NCBI GenBank assembly: GCA_016928955.1 | Contig: JAFGJV010000047.1 | Location: forward strand, 1-64,000 | Length of the DNA: 64,000 bases | Source of the DNA: Spirochaetales bacterium | GTDB taxonomy: Bacteria > Spirochaetota > Spirochaetia > Treponematales > UBA12059 | Direction of reading: 5' to 3' | Shown here: piece by piece, positions 1 through 9,486 of the stretch | Position numbering within the stretch: the stretch's first letter is position 1 | Layout of the letters: every line of letters begins with the position of its first letter | The notes under the pieces: generated by a model | The model's database searches: none | What the model saw: only the letters and a program-made list of their open reading frames with translations | What the model was told of the DNA's origin: nothing | Program-made: the position numbers and the translations under genes

Positions 1-1
1 G

Positions 2-1483
2 CGCGCGCCGGCGGACGAGCTTGAGGCGGCCGTGCTTGGGGCGGCAGCCCTGGCCCTGGGCCTGGCTCCCGAGTCCTTAAGCATGGATGACGACTTCTTT
101 GCTTCGGGCGGAGACTCGCTCAAGGCCATGCGGCTAGTGGCCAAGGCCAACTGGGGAGGCCTGGTCGGCATACAGGATGTGTACGAGCGTCGCTCGCCTG
201 CGGCCCTGGCTACCCTCGTGCGCGAACGCCAGGCGGAACGAGTCGAGAGCGCGCGCGCGACCCTGGCCGCCACGGGCACGGCCGCTCGGAGAGTGGCCAT
301 GATGGGCCGTTCGCTCGGGCCCCTGATCCGCTATCACGCGGGTCGGGTCGGAGCGGCCAAGCGGGCGCCCGCGCCGGCGGAAGGCGCAGTGCTTCTGACC
401 GGGGCCACCGGCTGGGTGGGCCTGCACCTGGCGGAAATCATGCTGACAGAGGGGAGCCGCCCCCTGATCGTGCTTGCCCGCGGCAGGGACGACGCGCACG
501 CCGCCAGCCGTTTTGCCGCCGCGTATCGGAAGGCCTTTGGAGCCGAGCCGCCCGCGGATCAGGCAAGACTGTGCGTGCTTAGGGGTGACGTTCGCCGTCC
601 GCGCTTTGGCCTGCCCGAACGCCAGTGGGACGAGCTTGCGGACAGGACGTCGCAGCTCATCCACGCGGCCGCCGTGGTCAAGCATTACGGCGCCGAATCC
701 GAATTCCTGGACACCAACCTGGGGGGAACCGTCCACGCGCTGGAGTTTGCCCGCCATGGTCGCCCTAAGGACCTGCACCATCTGTCCACTCTGAGCGTGG
801 CTGACGGCTTGTCCCTGGACCAGCTCGTGCTCACTGAGGATTCGGCGGCTCTCCCGGGCAATCCGGCCAATCCCTATGTCATGAGCAAGGTCCGCGCGGA
901 AAACGAGCTCCGGGCGTCCGGCTATGACAGACTGTGGATCCACCGCCTGGGCAATATTGTATGCGACTCCCGCGACGGCTCGTTCCAGGCCAATATGGCG
1001 GAAAACGCGTTCTACCGGCTCCTGCGCGCTTTCCTGACTTTGGGCGCCCTTCCTGACCTGCCCATGGCCTCCTTTGATTTCACCTATGCCGACACGGCGG
1101 CCAGGGCCATCAAGGCCATAGCCGACTCCTGCCCGGCGGGCACCTATCACGTGCGCAACCACCGCACCGTGTCGTTCAGGGACCTGGCGGGCCTGCTTTC
1201 CGCCTCGGGCCGGGGCGTAACCCTCGAGCGCCCCAAACAATTCCTTTCCGACGCCGGCCAGGCACTCTCGGACCGGCGCACCGCCGATGACGCGGCTTTC
1301 CTGCTGGCGCGGATGCCCGAGTCGGCGGGCCGGCCCCTTATGGTTCTTTCCGGGAAAACGGCCAGGATGCTGGCCGCCTGTGGTATAGTGTGGCGCAAGC
1401 CCGACCGTTCTCTTGTATCTAGGATGCTGTCCCATGGACAAGCCAGACAATTCTTTCCGAATGTAGGAGGACCTCAATCATGA
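2..1483 (+). CDS. NRPS/PKS-type megasynthase C-terminal end: carrier protein + thioester reductase domain (5'-truncated by window edge)
   Basis: Open in frame to the window edge (…RAPADELEAAVLG…); phosphopantetheine motif DDDFFASGGDSLKAMRL; NAD(P) Rossmann motif VLLTGATGWVGLHLAE; YVMSK active-site motif typical of SDR-type terminal thioester reductases. Confidence 0.9.
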   Translation, partial: RAPADELEAAVLGAAALALGLAPESLSMDDDFFASGGDSLKAMRLVAKANWGGLVGIQDVYERRSPAALATLVRERQAERVESARATLAATGTAARRVAMMGRSLGPLIRYHAGRVGAAKRAPAPAEGAVLLTGATGWVGLHLAEIMLTEGSRPLIVLARGRDDAHAASRFAAAYRKAFGAEPPADQARLCVLRGDVRRPRFGLPERQWDELADRTSQLIHAAAVVKHYGAESEFLDTNLGGTVHALEFARHGRPKDLHHLSTLSVADGLSLDQLVLTEDSAALPGNPANPYVMSKVRAENELRASGYDRLWIHRLGNIVCDSRDGSFQANMAENAFYRLLRAFLTLGALPDLPMASFDFTYADTAARAIKAIADSCPAGTYHVRNHRTVSFRDLAGLLSASGRGVTLERPKQFLSDAGQALSDRRTADDAAFLLARMPESAGRPLMVLSGKTARMLAACGIVWRKPDRSLVSRMLSHGQARQFFPNVGGPQS

Positions 1484-2343
1484 ACGGACTCAAAACCATC
1501 CGCCTGGCGGCCGTTTTGGCGCTGGGCCTGGCGGCCGCCCATGCCGACGAGCGTGACGCCCTGGATGCCTTCAAGTACGACCCGGCCAAGATGGACGTGG
1601 GCACCTGCTACACGTACCAGCTCGGCAACCAGGCCGGCACCAAGACCATGCAGATATACGTATACGTAAAATCCGAGGACACCCTGCTGGTATACAAGGA
1701 CTACTCGACCATAGCGCCCATGGTGTTCGACGTTGAGGTCCGCTTTGACTGGTCGCGCATGATGTTCGGGGAGGAGTATGGCCTCAATCCCTTCTGGGAA
1801 TTCCGCATGCCCAATACCAACCACGAGAGCATAGGCGTCTGGAACTGGGACAAGAAACGCCTGCCCATAACCATGACCACCTTTGACAGCAAGGGGCGGG
1901 AGAAGAGTCGCGCCATGGTCATAGAGGCCAACCTGTTCCCCACCTTTGACTTCAGCCTCTATCACGTGGACCTGCAGTTCGCGCTCAGGCATTTTGTGGG
2001 CGACGCCGGACCCTGGACGATCGGCGGATTCTACGCGGGCTATTACATAGAGTCTGAACTCAAGCGCGTCCGCCAGGAGATGAAGGACGGCCACCTGTGC
2101 GAGGTGTACGAACTGCGGGGCCTGGGCTTCCTGGGCTGGGTGATGAACATCAAGCAGCGTATATGGGTGGACAAGAACGACCCGTACCGACGCGTCATTC
2201 GCTACGAGAACGACATGAAGATCAGTCCCTTTGACAGCGTCCTCCTCACGCTCAAGGAGTACAAGCACATGAGCCTGGACGAGTGGCACAAGATGGTCGA
2301 GGCCTTCAACAAGGACGCGGCCGGCAGACTTGGCCTGGAGTGA
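1480..2343 (+). CDS. Secreted hypothetical protein in biosynthetic operon
   Basis: ATGA overlap with upstream CDS; N-terminal signal peptide (MNGLKTIRLAAVLALGLAAAHA). Confidence 0.75.
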   Translation: MNGLKTIRLAAVLALGLAAAHADERDALDAFKYDPAKMDVGTCYTYQLGNQAGTKTMQIYVYVKSEDTLLVYKDYSTIAPMVFDVEVRFDWSRMMFGEEYGLNPFWEFRMPNTNHESIGVWNWDKKRLPITMTTFDSKGREKSRAMVIEANLFPTFDFSLYHVDLQFALRHFVGDAGPWTIGGFYAGYYIESELKRVRQEMKDGHLCEVYELRGLGFLGWVMNIKQRIWVDKNDPYRRVIRYENDMKISPFDSVLLTLKEYKHMSLDEWHKMVEAFNKDAAGRLGLE

Positions 2344-2347
2344 CGCC

Positions 2348-3418
2348 ATGAAAATCAGACGCATCGTCATAGCTCTGGCGGGCCTTGCCCTGCTCGCCGG
2401 GCCGTGCGCGGCCCAGGAAGAGGACCTGCCCCTGGGCCTGCCCGCCGTGTCGTTCGAGCTCCAGGGCGTTAAATTCTACGGCGTTGGCCTGCGCTTCCTG
2501 TTCAACGAGGTGCCCGGTCTCATGGACGCGCGCCTGTCGCCCCTCTTTGAGGTGGGCGGCGGACGCTGGTCAGAGTACCTGTTCAGGCGCTCCGACGGCA
2601 GCGAATGGGTGCCGGCTCTGGACGACACGGGACTGTCCCTGGCGGCCTATCCCGTGTGGGACGGCCAGGCTGGGCTGGGGCTGTACGCGCGCCTGCGGGA
2701 GAGCCTTCTGGGACTGAACCTGGGCCTGTACGGCGTGTACCGCTTTGAGTACTCGGTGGCGGCGGAAGACGCGGCCGGCACCATAGCCGCGGACGAGGGC
2801 CTTGCGGAACTGGACGGCCTGTTCAGCCATCAGTTTGTGGCGGGTTTTCAGGCCAGGAACGTGGAGGTGCGCAAGCTCAACCAGGTGCGTTCGGGCTGGC
2901 TGGCTGAAATCAGCCTGACCGGAGGCATGGCGGATCCTGGCGACTTCTGGGGCAAGGCCGGCGGCCGCTTTGACGCTTTCCTGCCCATCGTGGACGGAAG
3001 AAGCATTGGCCTGTACGCCGGCGCCAGGATTCTGGCCGAATACCTGGCCGGAGACGGGGCGCCAGCTCGGGAATACCAGCGTTTTGGCGGCTACGATCCG
3101 GTAACGGGCCTGGGCAGCGGGCTCAGGGGCACGGCGCCCGGTCGTTTTGACGGCCGCTTCCGCGCCTTGGCCAACCTGGACCTGCGCCTGTCTTTCCCCG
3201 GCCTGGCCGGCTATTACGTGTTCCCTGGACTGATAGCGTTTGCCGACGCGGGCGTGTCCGACGAGCGCAGCTCCGACCTTCTGTCCAGCGGCGTGCAGGG
3301 TTCCGTGGGCGCGGGCTTTTGGGCGCACATGTTCGGTTTCGACCTGGTGCTGACCTACGCCTGGCACATAAACGAGGAGCGTCCATCCCTGGGCTTTGGC
3401 ATGGGCCTGGCGTTCTGA
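2348..3418 (+). CDS. Predicted outer-membrane beta-barrel protein
   Basis: Signal peptide (MKIRRIVIALAGLALLAGPCAAQ), alternating Gly/aromatic strands, C-terminal aromatic (…GFGMGLAF) as in OMP beta-signals. Confidence 0.65.
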   Translation: MKIRRIVIALAGLALLAGPCAAQEEDLPLGLPAVSFELQGVKFYGVGLRFLFNEVPGLMDARLSPLFEVGGGRWSEYLFRRSDGSEWVPALDDTGLSLAAYPVWDGQAGLGLYARLRESLLGLNLGLYGVYRFEYSVAAEDAAGTIAADEGLAELDGLFSHQFVAGFQARNVEVRKLNQVRSGWLAEISLTGGMADPGDFWGKAGGRFDAFLPIVDGRSIGLYAGARILAEYLAGDGAPAREYQRFGGYDPVTGLGSGLRGTAPGRFDGRFRALANLDLRLSFPGLAGYYVFPGLIAFADAGVSDERSSDLLSSGVQGSVGAGFWAHMFGFDLVLTYAWHINEERPSLGFGMGLAF

Positions 3419-3441
3419 TCCGGCACGGAAAGTTGTAGGGC

Positions 3442-4635
3442 ATGGCATTAACCGCGTACGCGCCCAAGGGCTTCAAGGTATGGGCGCTCAAGAAGAAAAA
3501 CCTCACGGCCGCGCTGGTGGGCATGTATTTCACCCTGATGGTGTTCATGAACCTGCTGTCCTCGCTGGAGCGGAACGTGGCTTCCTTCTGGGGCACGGAC
3601 TTCATAGGCGGAGACGTGGCGCTTGCAGCTGGCCAGGAACCATTCGACGTGCTCAGGGCCGTGCCCGTGGAAAACTGGGTGGATATCGGCCGGTTCGGCG
3701 CGGACAATCCGGACCTGGTCTATTCAGCCAGGTCGCGGGTGGGCGTCTTACTGGAGACCACCACGTCGCGGCCGGTCATGCTGGTAGGGGTTGACTGGGA
3801 GCGCGAGGCGGGTATGGGCGGGCATCTGGAACTGCTTGAAGGACGCGCTCCCAATGCTGGCGAGGCGGCCATAGTGCTGCCTGAAAATATCGCCTACGAG
3901 CTCGGGGTCAAAGCCGACGGCCAGTCCACGGTAGACGTGTCGGCCATGACCCTGGACGGCTATCCCAACTACGAGCGCCTGGAGGTGGTCGGCATCCTGG
4001 AAACCAACTCGGCCCTGACCTTTACCGCGGGCGGTTCCTTCCTGGCCTACGCCGACAAGGCCTCGGTCGACGCTCTTGTGCTGGCGCCGGAAAATGCGTC
4101 CAGCGAGGTGCTGGTGTCGGCCGGAAGCGTGGCCCTGGGCCCCTACGACACGACCCCGGGCGCCCGTTCGTTCGGGGTGTCGCGGGTCCTGGACAGCGCC
4201 TACCGTTTCCTGCGCGTCGCCCTGATGGGTTTCATCCTGCTCTTCTCCCTGGCCGTGTCGTATTACAACATAAAGCTGGCCATGCTCCAGCGTCGCAAGG
4301 AGCTGGGCATCTATCTGGCCTTTGGCGCAAACCGGCCTTCCGTGTACGGACTCCTGTTCGCGGAACTGGCGCTGTACTCGCTGGCATGCTGGGCGGCGGG
4401 AGCGGCTCTGGCGGCCCTGGCCCTGGGAGGCATCAACTCCCTGGGCATCAGGGCCGTCAGCGCGTCCGTCCACGTGATACTGGCGGCAGATGCCTTGGTG
4501 GTCGGGTTCAGCTGGCCCCAGGCACTTGCGGCCCTGTTGTTGATGACGGCGGCCGTACTGGCGAGCGCCGTGCCGCCTACCTACAAAACCCTCAACGATC
4601 CCGACATCGTCGAGTCGCTGTACCGGACGCGATAG
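3442..4635 (+). CDS. FtsX/LolC-E-like ABC transporter permease
   Basis: N-terminal TM, periplasmic MacB-like domain, three C-terminal TM segments (FILLFSLAVSYYNIKLAMLQRRKELGIYLAFG). Confidence 0.8.
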   Translation: MALTAYAPKGFKVWALKKKNLTAALVGMYFTLMVFMNLLSSLERNVASFWGTDFIGGDVALAAGQEPFDVLRAVPVENWVDIGRFGADNPDLVYSARSRVGVLLETTTSRPVMLVGVDWEREAGMGGHLELLEGRAPNAGEAAIVLPENIAYELGVKADGQSTVDVSAMTLDGYPNYERLEVVGILETNSALTFTAGGSFLAYADKASVDALVLAPENASSEVLVSAGSVALGPYDTTPGARSFGVSRVLDSAYRFLRVALMGFILLFSLAVSYYNIKLAMLQRRKELGIYLAFGANRPSVYGLLFAELALYSLACWAAGAALAALALGGINSLGIRAVSASVHVILAADALVVGFSWPQALAALLLMTAAVLASAVPPTYKTLNDPDIVESLYRTR

Positions 4636-4643
4636 GAGAAACG

Positions 4644-5849
4644 ATGTACCTGGTTGCCTGGGCGCTCAAAAACGTGTTCCGCAATCCTCTGCGCAGCGCC
4701 AGAAACGCCGGTTTTGTGGCCCTGGTGTCGTTCATCGTTATGGCGGGGCTGGCCTTTCTGGACGGCACGAACGTCCAGATGAAACGGGGGCTCTCAGCCA
4801 CCTATGGCGACATAACGGTGTCCGAGCGCGTGCCCGGAAAGGGCATAGGACTGCCCGCGGAGACGGCCCTGCTCGATGGCGTGGGTCCGGGAGGCCGGGT
4901 TGCCCGCTTTGTGGCCGGCCAGGCGGAAGCCCTGGGCTCGGGCTCCTGGGCGTCCGTCAAAATCCTGGGCGCGGAGGACGGACAGTCGTCAGCGCTGGCG
5001 GCCACGGTGGATTGGCCAGGCGGCGGACCGGGCAGGCTGGCTGGAGGCGGAGCCTGGCTGCCGGTGTCGTTGGCCGCCAGGCTCGGCGTGGGCGTGGGCG
5101 ACTGGCTGACCCTCAAAACGGCCTCTGACGCCGAACTGATCAACACGGTGGGCGTGGAAGTGAACGGGCTCCTCTCGGGCTCGGAGCTGGCCTATGGCGA
5201 CACGGTCATCATCGACATAACGGACGCCAGGTCGCTGTACATGCTGGAACAGGACCACGTGAGCTTTGCCTGCGCCTTTCTGGCACCCGGAGATGCCGGC
5301 GCAGAGGCCCTGTATTCCCGGCTGTCCGTTGGCTTTTTCAAGAGCGTGATTGTGGAGAGCCTTCTTTTGTACCCCGAGGACGTGTCCGTGTACGACATGT
5401 TCCAGAAGTACCGGATCCTGCTTGTCGCCGCCTTTTCGCTCTGCCTGATCCTGGCGTGCGTGGTGCTGGTACTGTCCACGCGCAACACCTTTTTCCTCTA
5501 CTACCACGCGCGCCGCTCCGAGTTGGCCACGCTCATGACCTTTGGCATGGCCGAGCGCTCGGTGGCCTTCATGGCCTGCGTTGAGGCAACAGCCCTCTTT
5601 TTTCTGTCCATGGTCGCCGTGGTTCCGCTCTGCGCTCTTGCGCACGTGGCCGCCGGCGCCGTGACCTTTTCCGGCCTGGGATGGTCGGATCTGGTGACCG
5701 TGTTCGGGGGGCCGCGCCTGGTCCTGTCATGGTCGCCCGCAACCCTGGGCGCGGCTGCCGTTGTGCTGCTCGTCGTCGTCGTCCTGTCCGCCCTGCGGGG
5801 AGCGCGGACCTTTCTCAGCATGGAAATCAGGCAAGTCGCGCAGGCTTGA
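4644..5849 (+). CDS. FtsX/LolC-E-like ABC transporter permease
   Basis: SD AGGAG before ATG; same architecture (ALKNVFRNPLRSARNAGFVALVSFIVMAGLAFLDG … RRSELATLMTFGM). Confidence 0.8.
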   Translation: MYLVAWALKNVFRNPLRSARNAGFVALVSFIVMAGLAFLDGTNVQMKRGLSATYGDITVSERVPGKGIGLPAETALLDGVGPGGRVARFVAGQAEALGSGSWASVKILGAEDGQSSALAATVDWPGGGPGRLAGGGAWLPVSLAARLGVGVGDWLTLKTASDAELINTVGVEVNGLLSGSELAYGDTVIIDITDARSLYMLEQDHVSFACAFLAPGDAGAEALYSRLSVGFFKSVIVESLLLYPEDVSVYDMFQKYRILLVAAFSLCLILACVVLVLSTRNTFFLYYHARRSELATLMTFGMAERSVAFMACVEATALFFLSMVAVVPLCALAHVAAGAVTFSGLGWSDLVTVFGGPRLVLSWSPATLGAAAVVLLVVVVLSALRGARTFLSMEIRQVAQA

Positions 5850-5864
5850 GCGCGGCGGGAGGAT

Positions 5865-6614
5865 ATGACAGTGCGATCGATTGTTGTGGCTGTGGCCCTT
5901 GCGTGCGCCGCCGTGGCGGCCTGGGGAACGGAGCCTTCCGGGGCCGACGTCATGCGGAAATCCGACGCCACCCTTTTTGGAGACCGGGGCGCGTGGACCA
6001 TGTCGCTGGAAGACCATGACGGCCAGCGGGTCAAAGCCAGCTACACCTTCTCGTGCCTGGCCGGGGGCTCGGACCGCTTCCTCATGGTCGCCGAGCAACC
6101 GGCCGTGATGCGCGGGCAGGCCATCCTGCGCCTGGGCGACACCATCTACCAGTACATCCGGAAAATCGACCGGCTCAAGCAGGTGGCTGCAAGCGTGGCG
6201 TTTTTCAGCTCGTCGTTCTCCATGGAGGACGTGGTAGCCACCAGCCTCTCTGAGTTCTACGATTTCGGCGACGCGGAAGCCCTGGCCTACCAGGGCCAAA
6301 ACGCGTACCGGGTGACCATGAGCGCCCGTAGCCGCTCGGCGGCGTACTCCAGGATCGTGTGCTATGTCTGCGCGTCCGACTACCGGCCGCTGGCGCGCGA
6401 GTACTACGCGTATTCCGGCACCATGGTCAAGCGCCTTGCCTTTGAGGAACAGCGCATGGGCGACGATGGCCGCCTGGCCTATGTTCGGCTGCGCATGGAG
6501 GATGCCCTGCGGCCGCGTTTCTACTCGGTGGTGTCGTTCTCCGAATTCGATTACGCCGCCAAAGTGACCGACGACCTGTTCACCGTGGCTAACCTGAAAA
6601 AGGCCGCACGATGA
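5865..6614 (+). CDS. LolA-like outer membrane lipoprotein-sorting protein
   Basis: Signal peptide; GADVMRKSDATLFGDRGAWTMSLEDHDGQRVKASYTFSC… resembles the LolA-fold outer membrane lipoprotein-sorting family found near Lol/MMPL-type exporters. Confidence 0.7.
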   Translation: MTVRSIVVAVALACAAVAAWGTEPSGADVMRKSDATLFGDRGAWTMSLEDHDGQRVKASYTFSCLAGGSDRFLMVAEQPAVMRGQAILRLGDTIYQYIRKIDRLKQVAASVAFFSSSFSMEDVVATSLSEFYDFGDAEALAYQGQNAYRVTMSARSRSAAYSRIVCYVCASDYRPLAREYYAYSGTMVKRLAFEEQRMGDDGRLAYVRLRMEDALRPRFYSVVSFSEFDYAAKVTDDLFTVANLKKAAR

Positions 6615-7759
6615 GGCGGTGGTACACGACGCTCGCGCTCGCGGCGCTGGTTTTGCCCGGCCTGGCTGCCCAGACTTTCTACGGTGACCTGGCCCTGGGC
6701 CTGGGCTGGCGCCAGCTCAACGGCGACTATGTCCCGCCTGCGCCGGAGGGGGACCTGACTGGCTACCTGTCGGCCGATCTGTACGCGGAATTCCGGGAAG
6801 ACGACGCGTACTCCTTCCTGGCGGCCGTGCGCATGGAAGGTCCCATGGGTAGCGGCCTGGACGCCACCGGAAACCCGGCGTCGTCTCCTCTGGCCTTGAG
6901 CGTCGTTCAGTGCTACCTGAACCTGCCCTTTGATCCCTGGGCGCTGAGCGTGGGCAAACGTTACCGCGAGATAGGCTGGACCGAGCTTTTCAACGTGGCC
7001 AACCTGGTCACGCCCCGGGCCTTTGACGCCTACGATTACCGCAGGAACCCGCCGGCCCAGCTGGACCTGGGAGTGGCTCTGGGTACGGTGTGGCTGTCGG
7101 GCCTGGCCTGGTTCACGGACGCCGCGTCCTGGGAGGACGTGTCCTGGCTCCTGTCAGCCCAAGTGGTTGACGGGGCCGTGGCTGCGGAGGCCGGTGTGTA
7201 CGCCACGGCCACCGGGGACTGGCACGTGTACGCCAGCGGCCGCGCCAACCTGGGCGCCCTGTCCCTGGTGGCCGAGGGCATCCTGGACGGTCTTGCGTAC
7301 AGCGTAGTGCTCGGCCTGGCCCTGGAAACGGGAGGCCAGGACATTCAGCTGGAATACCTGCACCGCTCCCAGGGCTACACGGACACCGAGGCGGATGCTT
7401 TTATAGACGCGGCCCGCACGCTCACGGATCCAGCTGATCTGGCCTCCCATCTGTCCCACTACAGCCGCTTTGCCTTCCGCAAGGACTACCTGGGCCTCAG
7501 CTGGGCCTGGCATTCCTTCTTGCACCCGGATTTGACCCTGGGCATGGACGCCGCGCTCAGCCTGCCGGATATCTGGGCGGCGGCCGCGGACTGGGGCGGC
7601 CTGTCCTGCCTCCTCTCGGCGGGCCTGGACTGGCAGGTCATACAGGCTTTTGTGCTGTCCCTGGACGCCGGCTGGACCCTCGGCGGTATGTCCGGGGAAT
7701 TTTCATCCTTCACGGCGGAACGCGCGCTGGTTACCCTGAGCGGGAGGCTCTCCTTCTGA
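6611..7759 (+). CDS. Predicted outer-membrane beta-barrel protein
   Basis: ATGA overlap; signal peptide; beta-strand rich; ends …LVTLSGRLSF. Confidence 0.65.
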   Translation: MRRWYTTLALAALVLPGLAAQTFYGDLALGLGWRQLNGDYVPPAPEGDLTGYLSADLYAEFREDDAYSFLAAVRMEGPMGSGLDATGNPASSPLALSVVQCYLNLPFDPWALSVGKRYREIGWTELFNVANLVTPRAFDAYDYRRNPPAQLDLGVALGTVWLSGLAWFTDAASWEDVSWLLSAQVVDGAVAAEAGVYATATGDWHVYASGRANLGALSLVAEGILDGLAYSVVLGLALETGGQDIQLEYLHRSQGYTDTEADAFIDAARTLTDPADLASHLSHYSRFAFRKDYLGLSWAWHSFLHPDLTLGMDAALSLPDIWAAAADWGGLSCLLSAGLDWQVIQAFVLSLDAGWTLGGMSGEFSSFTAERALVTLSGRLSF

Positions 7760-8715
7760 TGGGCGCATTGATCATTGGCGGACTTGCAAAAATCTACGGC
7801 AAAGGCGCCTCGGCGTGCCGCGCCGTTGACGGGCTCAGCCTGAACCTGCCTCAGGGCACCGTGCTCGGTTTGCTCGGGCCCAACGGTTCGGGCAAGACGA
7901 CCACGGTCAAATGCGCCGCGTCCATCCTGGACTATGACGGGGGTTCCATAGCCTTTGACGGGCTGGACCCGAGGCGCAACCGCGCCCGCTACCTGTCCAG
8001 GTTGGGTGCCGTGCTGGAAGGGGCCAGGAACGTACACTGGCGTTTGGGCGCGCGGGAAAACATGGAGTACTTTGCCGGCCTCCGCGGGATGGGCCGTAAG
8101 GACGCGCGCGGGCGGGCCGCTGAACTAGCGGCCAGGCTCGGCCTTGAGCCCGTGATGAACACCCTGGTGGGCAGACTATCCCGGGGCAACCAGCAGCGCG
8201 TGGCCCTGGCCTGCGCCCTTATGCACAGGCCACAACTCCTGCTCCTGGACGAGCCCACCCTGGGCCTGGACGTGGGATCGGTGGAAGCCGTCCGCTCCCT
8301 GATACCGGCCCTGGCGCGCGACGGGGCGGCCGTACTGGTCACGTCCCATGACATGCATTTGATAGAGGCCGTGTGCGACAAGGTGGCCGTGGTCAGGTCG
8401 GGAGCGGTAATCGCCGATGGCAGTCCGGCGAGCCTGCGGGCCCTGTTCGGAGCCCACAGCCTCCGCGTCAGGGTGCCGGCCTCCGGGGCGGAGCGCATGT
8501 CGGGCATGCTGCCGGGGGCCGTCCGGTCTGAGGACGAGGACGGACACGCGCTGTTCAGCATGCAGGCCGATAGCGCCACAGCGGCGCTGGAGCTGGCCGC
8601 GGCCGTGCACCGAGCGGGCGTGCCGGTGGCGGACGTGGAGCTTGGCCGCCCGAGCCTGGAGGACGCGTTCAAGCAGCTGGTGGCGGGACAGCCGGCCAAG
8701 GAGACTGCGCGATGA
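7759..8715 (+). CDS. ABC transporter ATP-binding protein (ABC-2 exporter type)
   Basis: Walker A GPNGSGKTTT, signature LSRGNQQRVALA, Walker B LLLLDEPTLGLD. Confidence 0.93.
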   Translation: MGALIIGGLAKIYGKGASACRAVDGLSLNLPQGTVLGLLGPNGSGKTTTVKCAASILDYDGGSIAFDGLDPRRNRARYLSRLGAVLEGARNVHWRLGARENMEYFAGLRGMGRKDARGRAAELAARLGLEPVMNTLVGRLSRGNQQRVALACALMHRPQLLLLDEPTLGLDVGSVEAVRSLIPALARDGAAVLVTSHDMHLIEAVCDKVAVVRSGAVIADGSPASLRALFGAHSLRVRVPASGAERMSGMLPGAVRSEDEDGHALFSMQADSATAALELAAAVHRAGVPVADVELGRPSLEDAFKQLVAGQPAKETAR

Positions 8716-9479
8716 AACATACGCTGAGAGCCCTGCGCGCCGAGGCGGGTCGTTACTGCCTGGAAATGCGGCGCTACCTGATGGACAGCGTCGCGTCGGC
8801 CTTCATCATCATCCTGGTGCTGGTGATGATGCTCAAGGGCATGGATTGGGCCGCTTCCGGCATGGCAGCGTCCACCGCCAGGCTGACCATTGCGTCCAGC
8901 TACCTGGCCTGGGTGTTTGCCTTCCGCTCCATCCAGGCCATAGCCCTGGGCGTGTATGACGAGGTCCAAAAAGGCACCTTTGAGCAGTTGTACCTGTCGC
9001 CTCTGGGCGTGGTGCCCATCCTGCTCACGCGGGCGGTTTTGGAGTTCGTGTTCACGCTGGGTTTGGTGACGCTGGTGTATCTGGCGGCCGATGCCCTGGC
9101 CGGCCTGGGCTTTGGCTCGGGCTTTGGGCAGGCGCTTGGCTACATTCTGGCCGCCCTGCCCGGCGTGTGGGGACTGGGACTCGCGCTGGCTGGCGTCGTC
9201 TTGATAGCCAAGAAATCAGGCTCGCTCCTGGCCATCGTGTCCTACGCGATTATCGGCCTTGCGGCCGTGCCTGGCCTGCCGCTGGGACTCATGAGCTTCC
9301 TCCCGTATTCGGCAGGCGCGTCGGCGGCCCGCGCCGCCCTTGCCGGGTCCGGAGGCACTCCCTCCTGGTGGCCCGCGTTTACGCTGGCCGCGGCGTTTGG
9401 CTGGCTGGCGTTCGGGTTCCTGGTCTGGAAATCGGCCGAAGCCCGGGCGCGCAGGCTGTCGCTCTTTGGGCAATACTGA
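8712..9479 (+). CDS. ABC-2 type transporter permease
   Basis: Overlaps the ATPase gene; multiple TM segments; YDEVQKGTFEQLYLSPLGVVPILLTRAV. Confidence 0.85.
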   Translation: MKHTLRALRAEAGRYCLEMRRYLMDSVASAFIIILVLVMMLKGMDWAASGMAASTARLTIASSYLAWVFAFRSIQAIALGVYDEVQKGTFEQLYLSPLGVVPILLTRAVLEFVFTLGLVTLVYLAADALAGLGFGSGFGQALGYILAALPGVWGLGLALAGVVLIAKKSGSLLAIVSYAIIGLAAVPGLPLGLMSFLPYSAGASAARAALAGSGGTPSWWPAFTLAAAFGWLAFGFLVWKSAEARARRLSLFGQY

Positions 9480-9486
9480 GTCGCGC

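Noticed and set aside
134-1477. 447-aa minus-strand ORF opposite the thioester reductase
   Set aside because: GC-rich shadow ORF; the + strand frame carries clear catalytic motifs and the antisense translation is low-complexity His/Gly/Arg.
1474-2370. 298-aa minus-strand ORF antisense to the secreted protein gene
   Set aside because: Shadow ORF; the + strand gene is embedded in a coupled operon with signal peptide.
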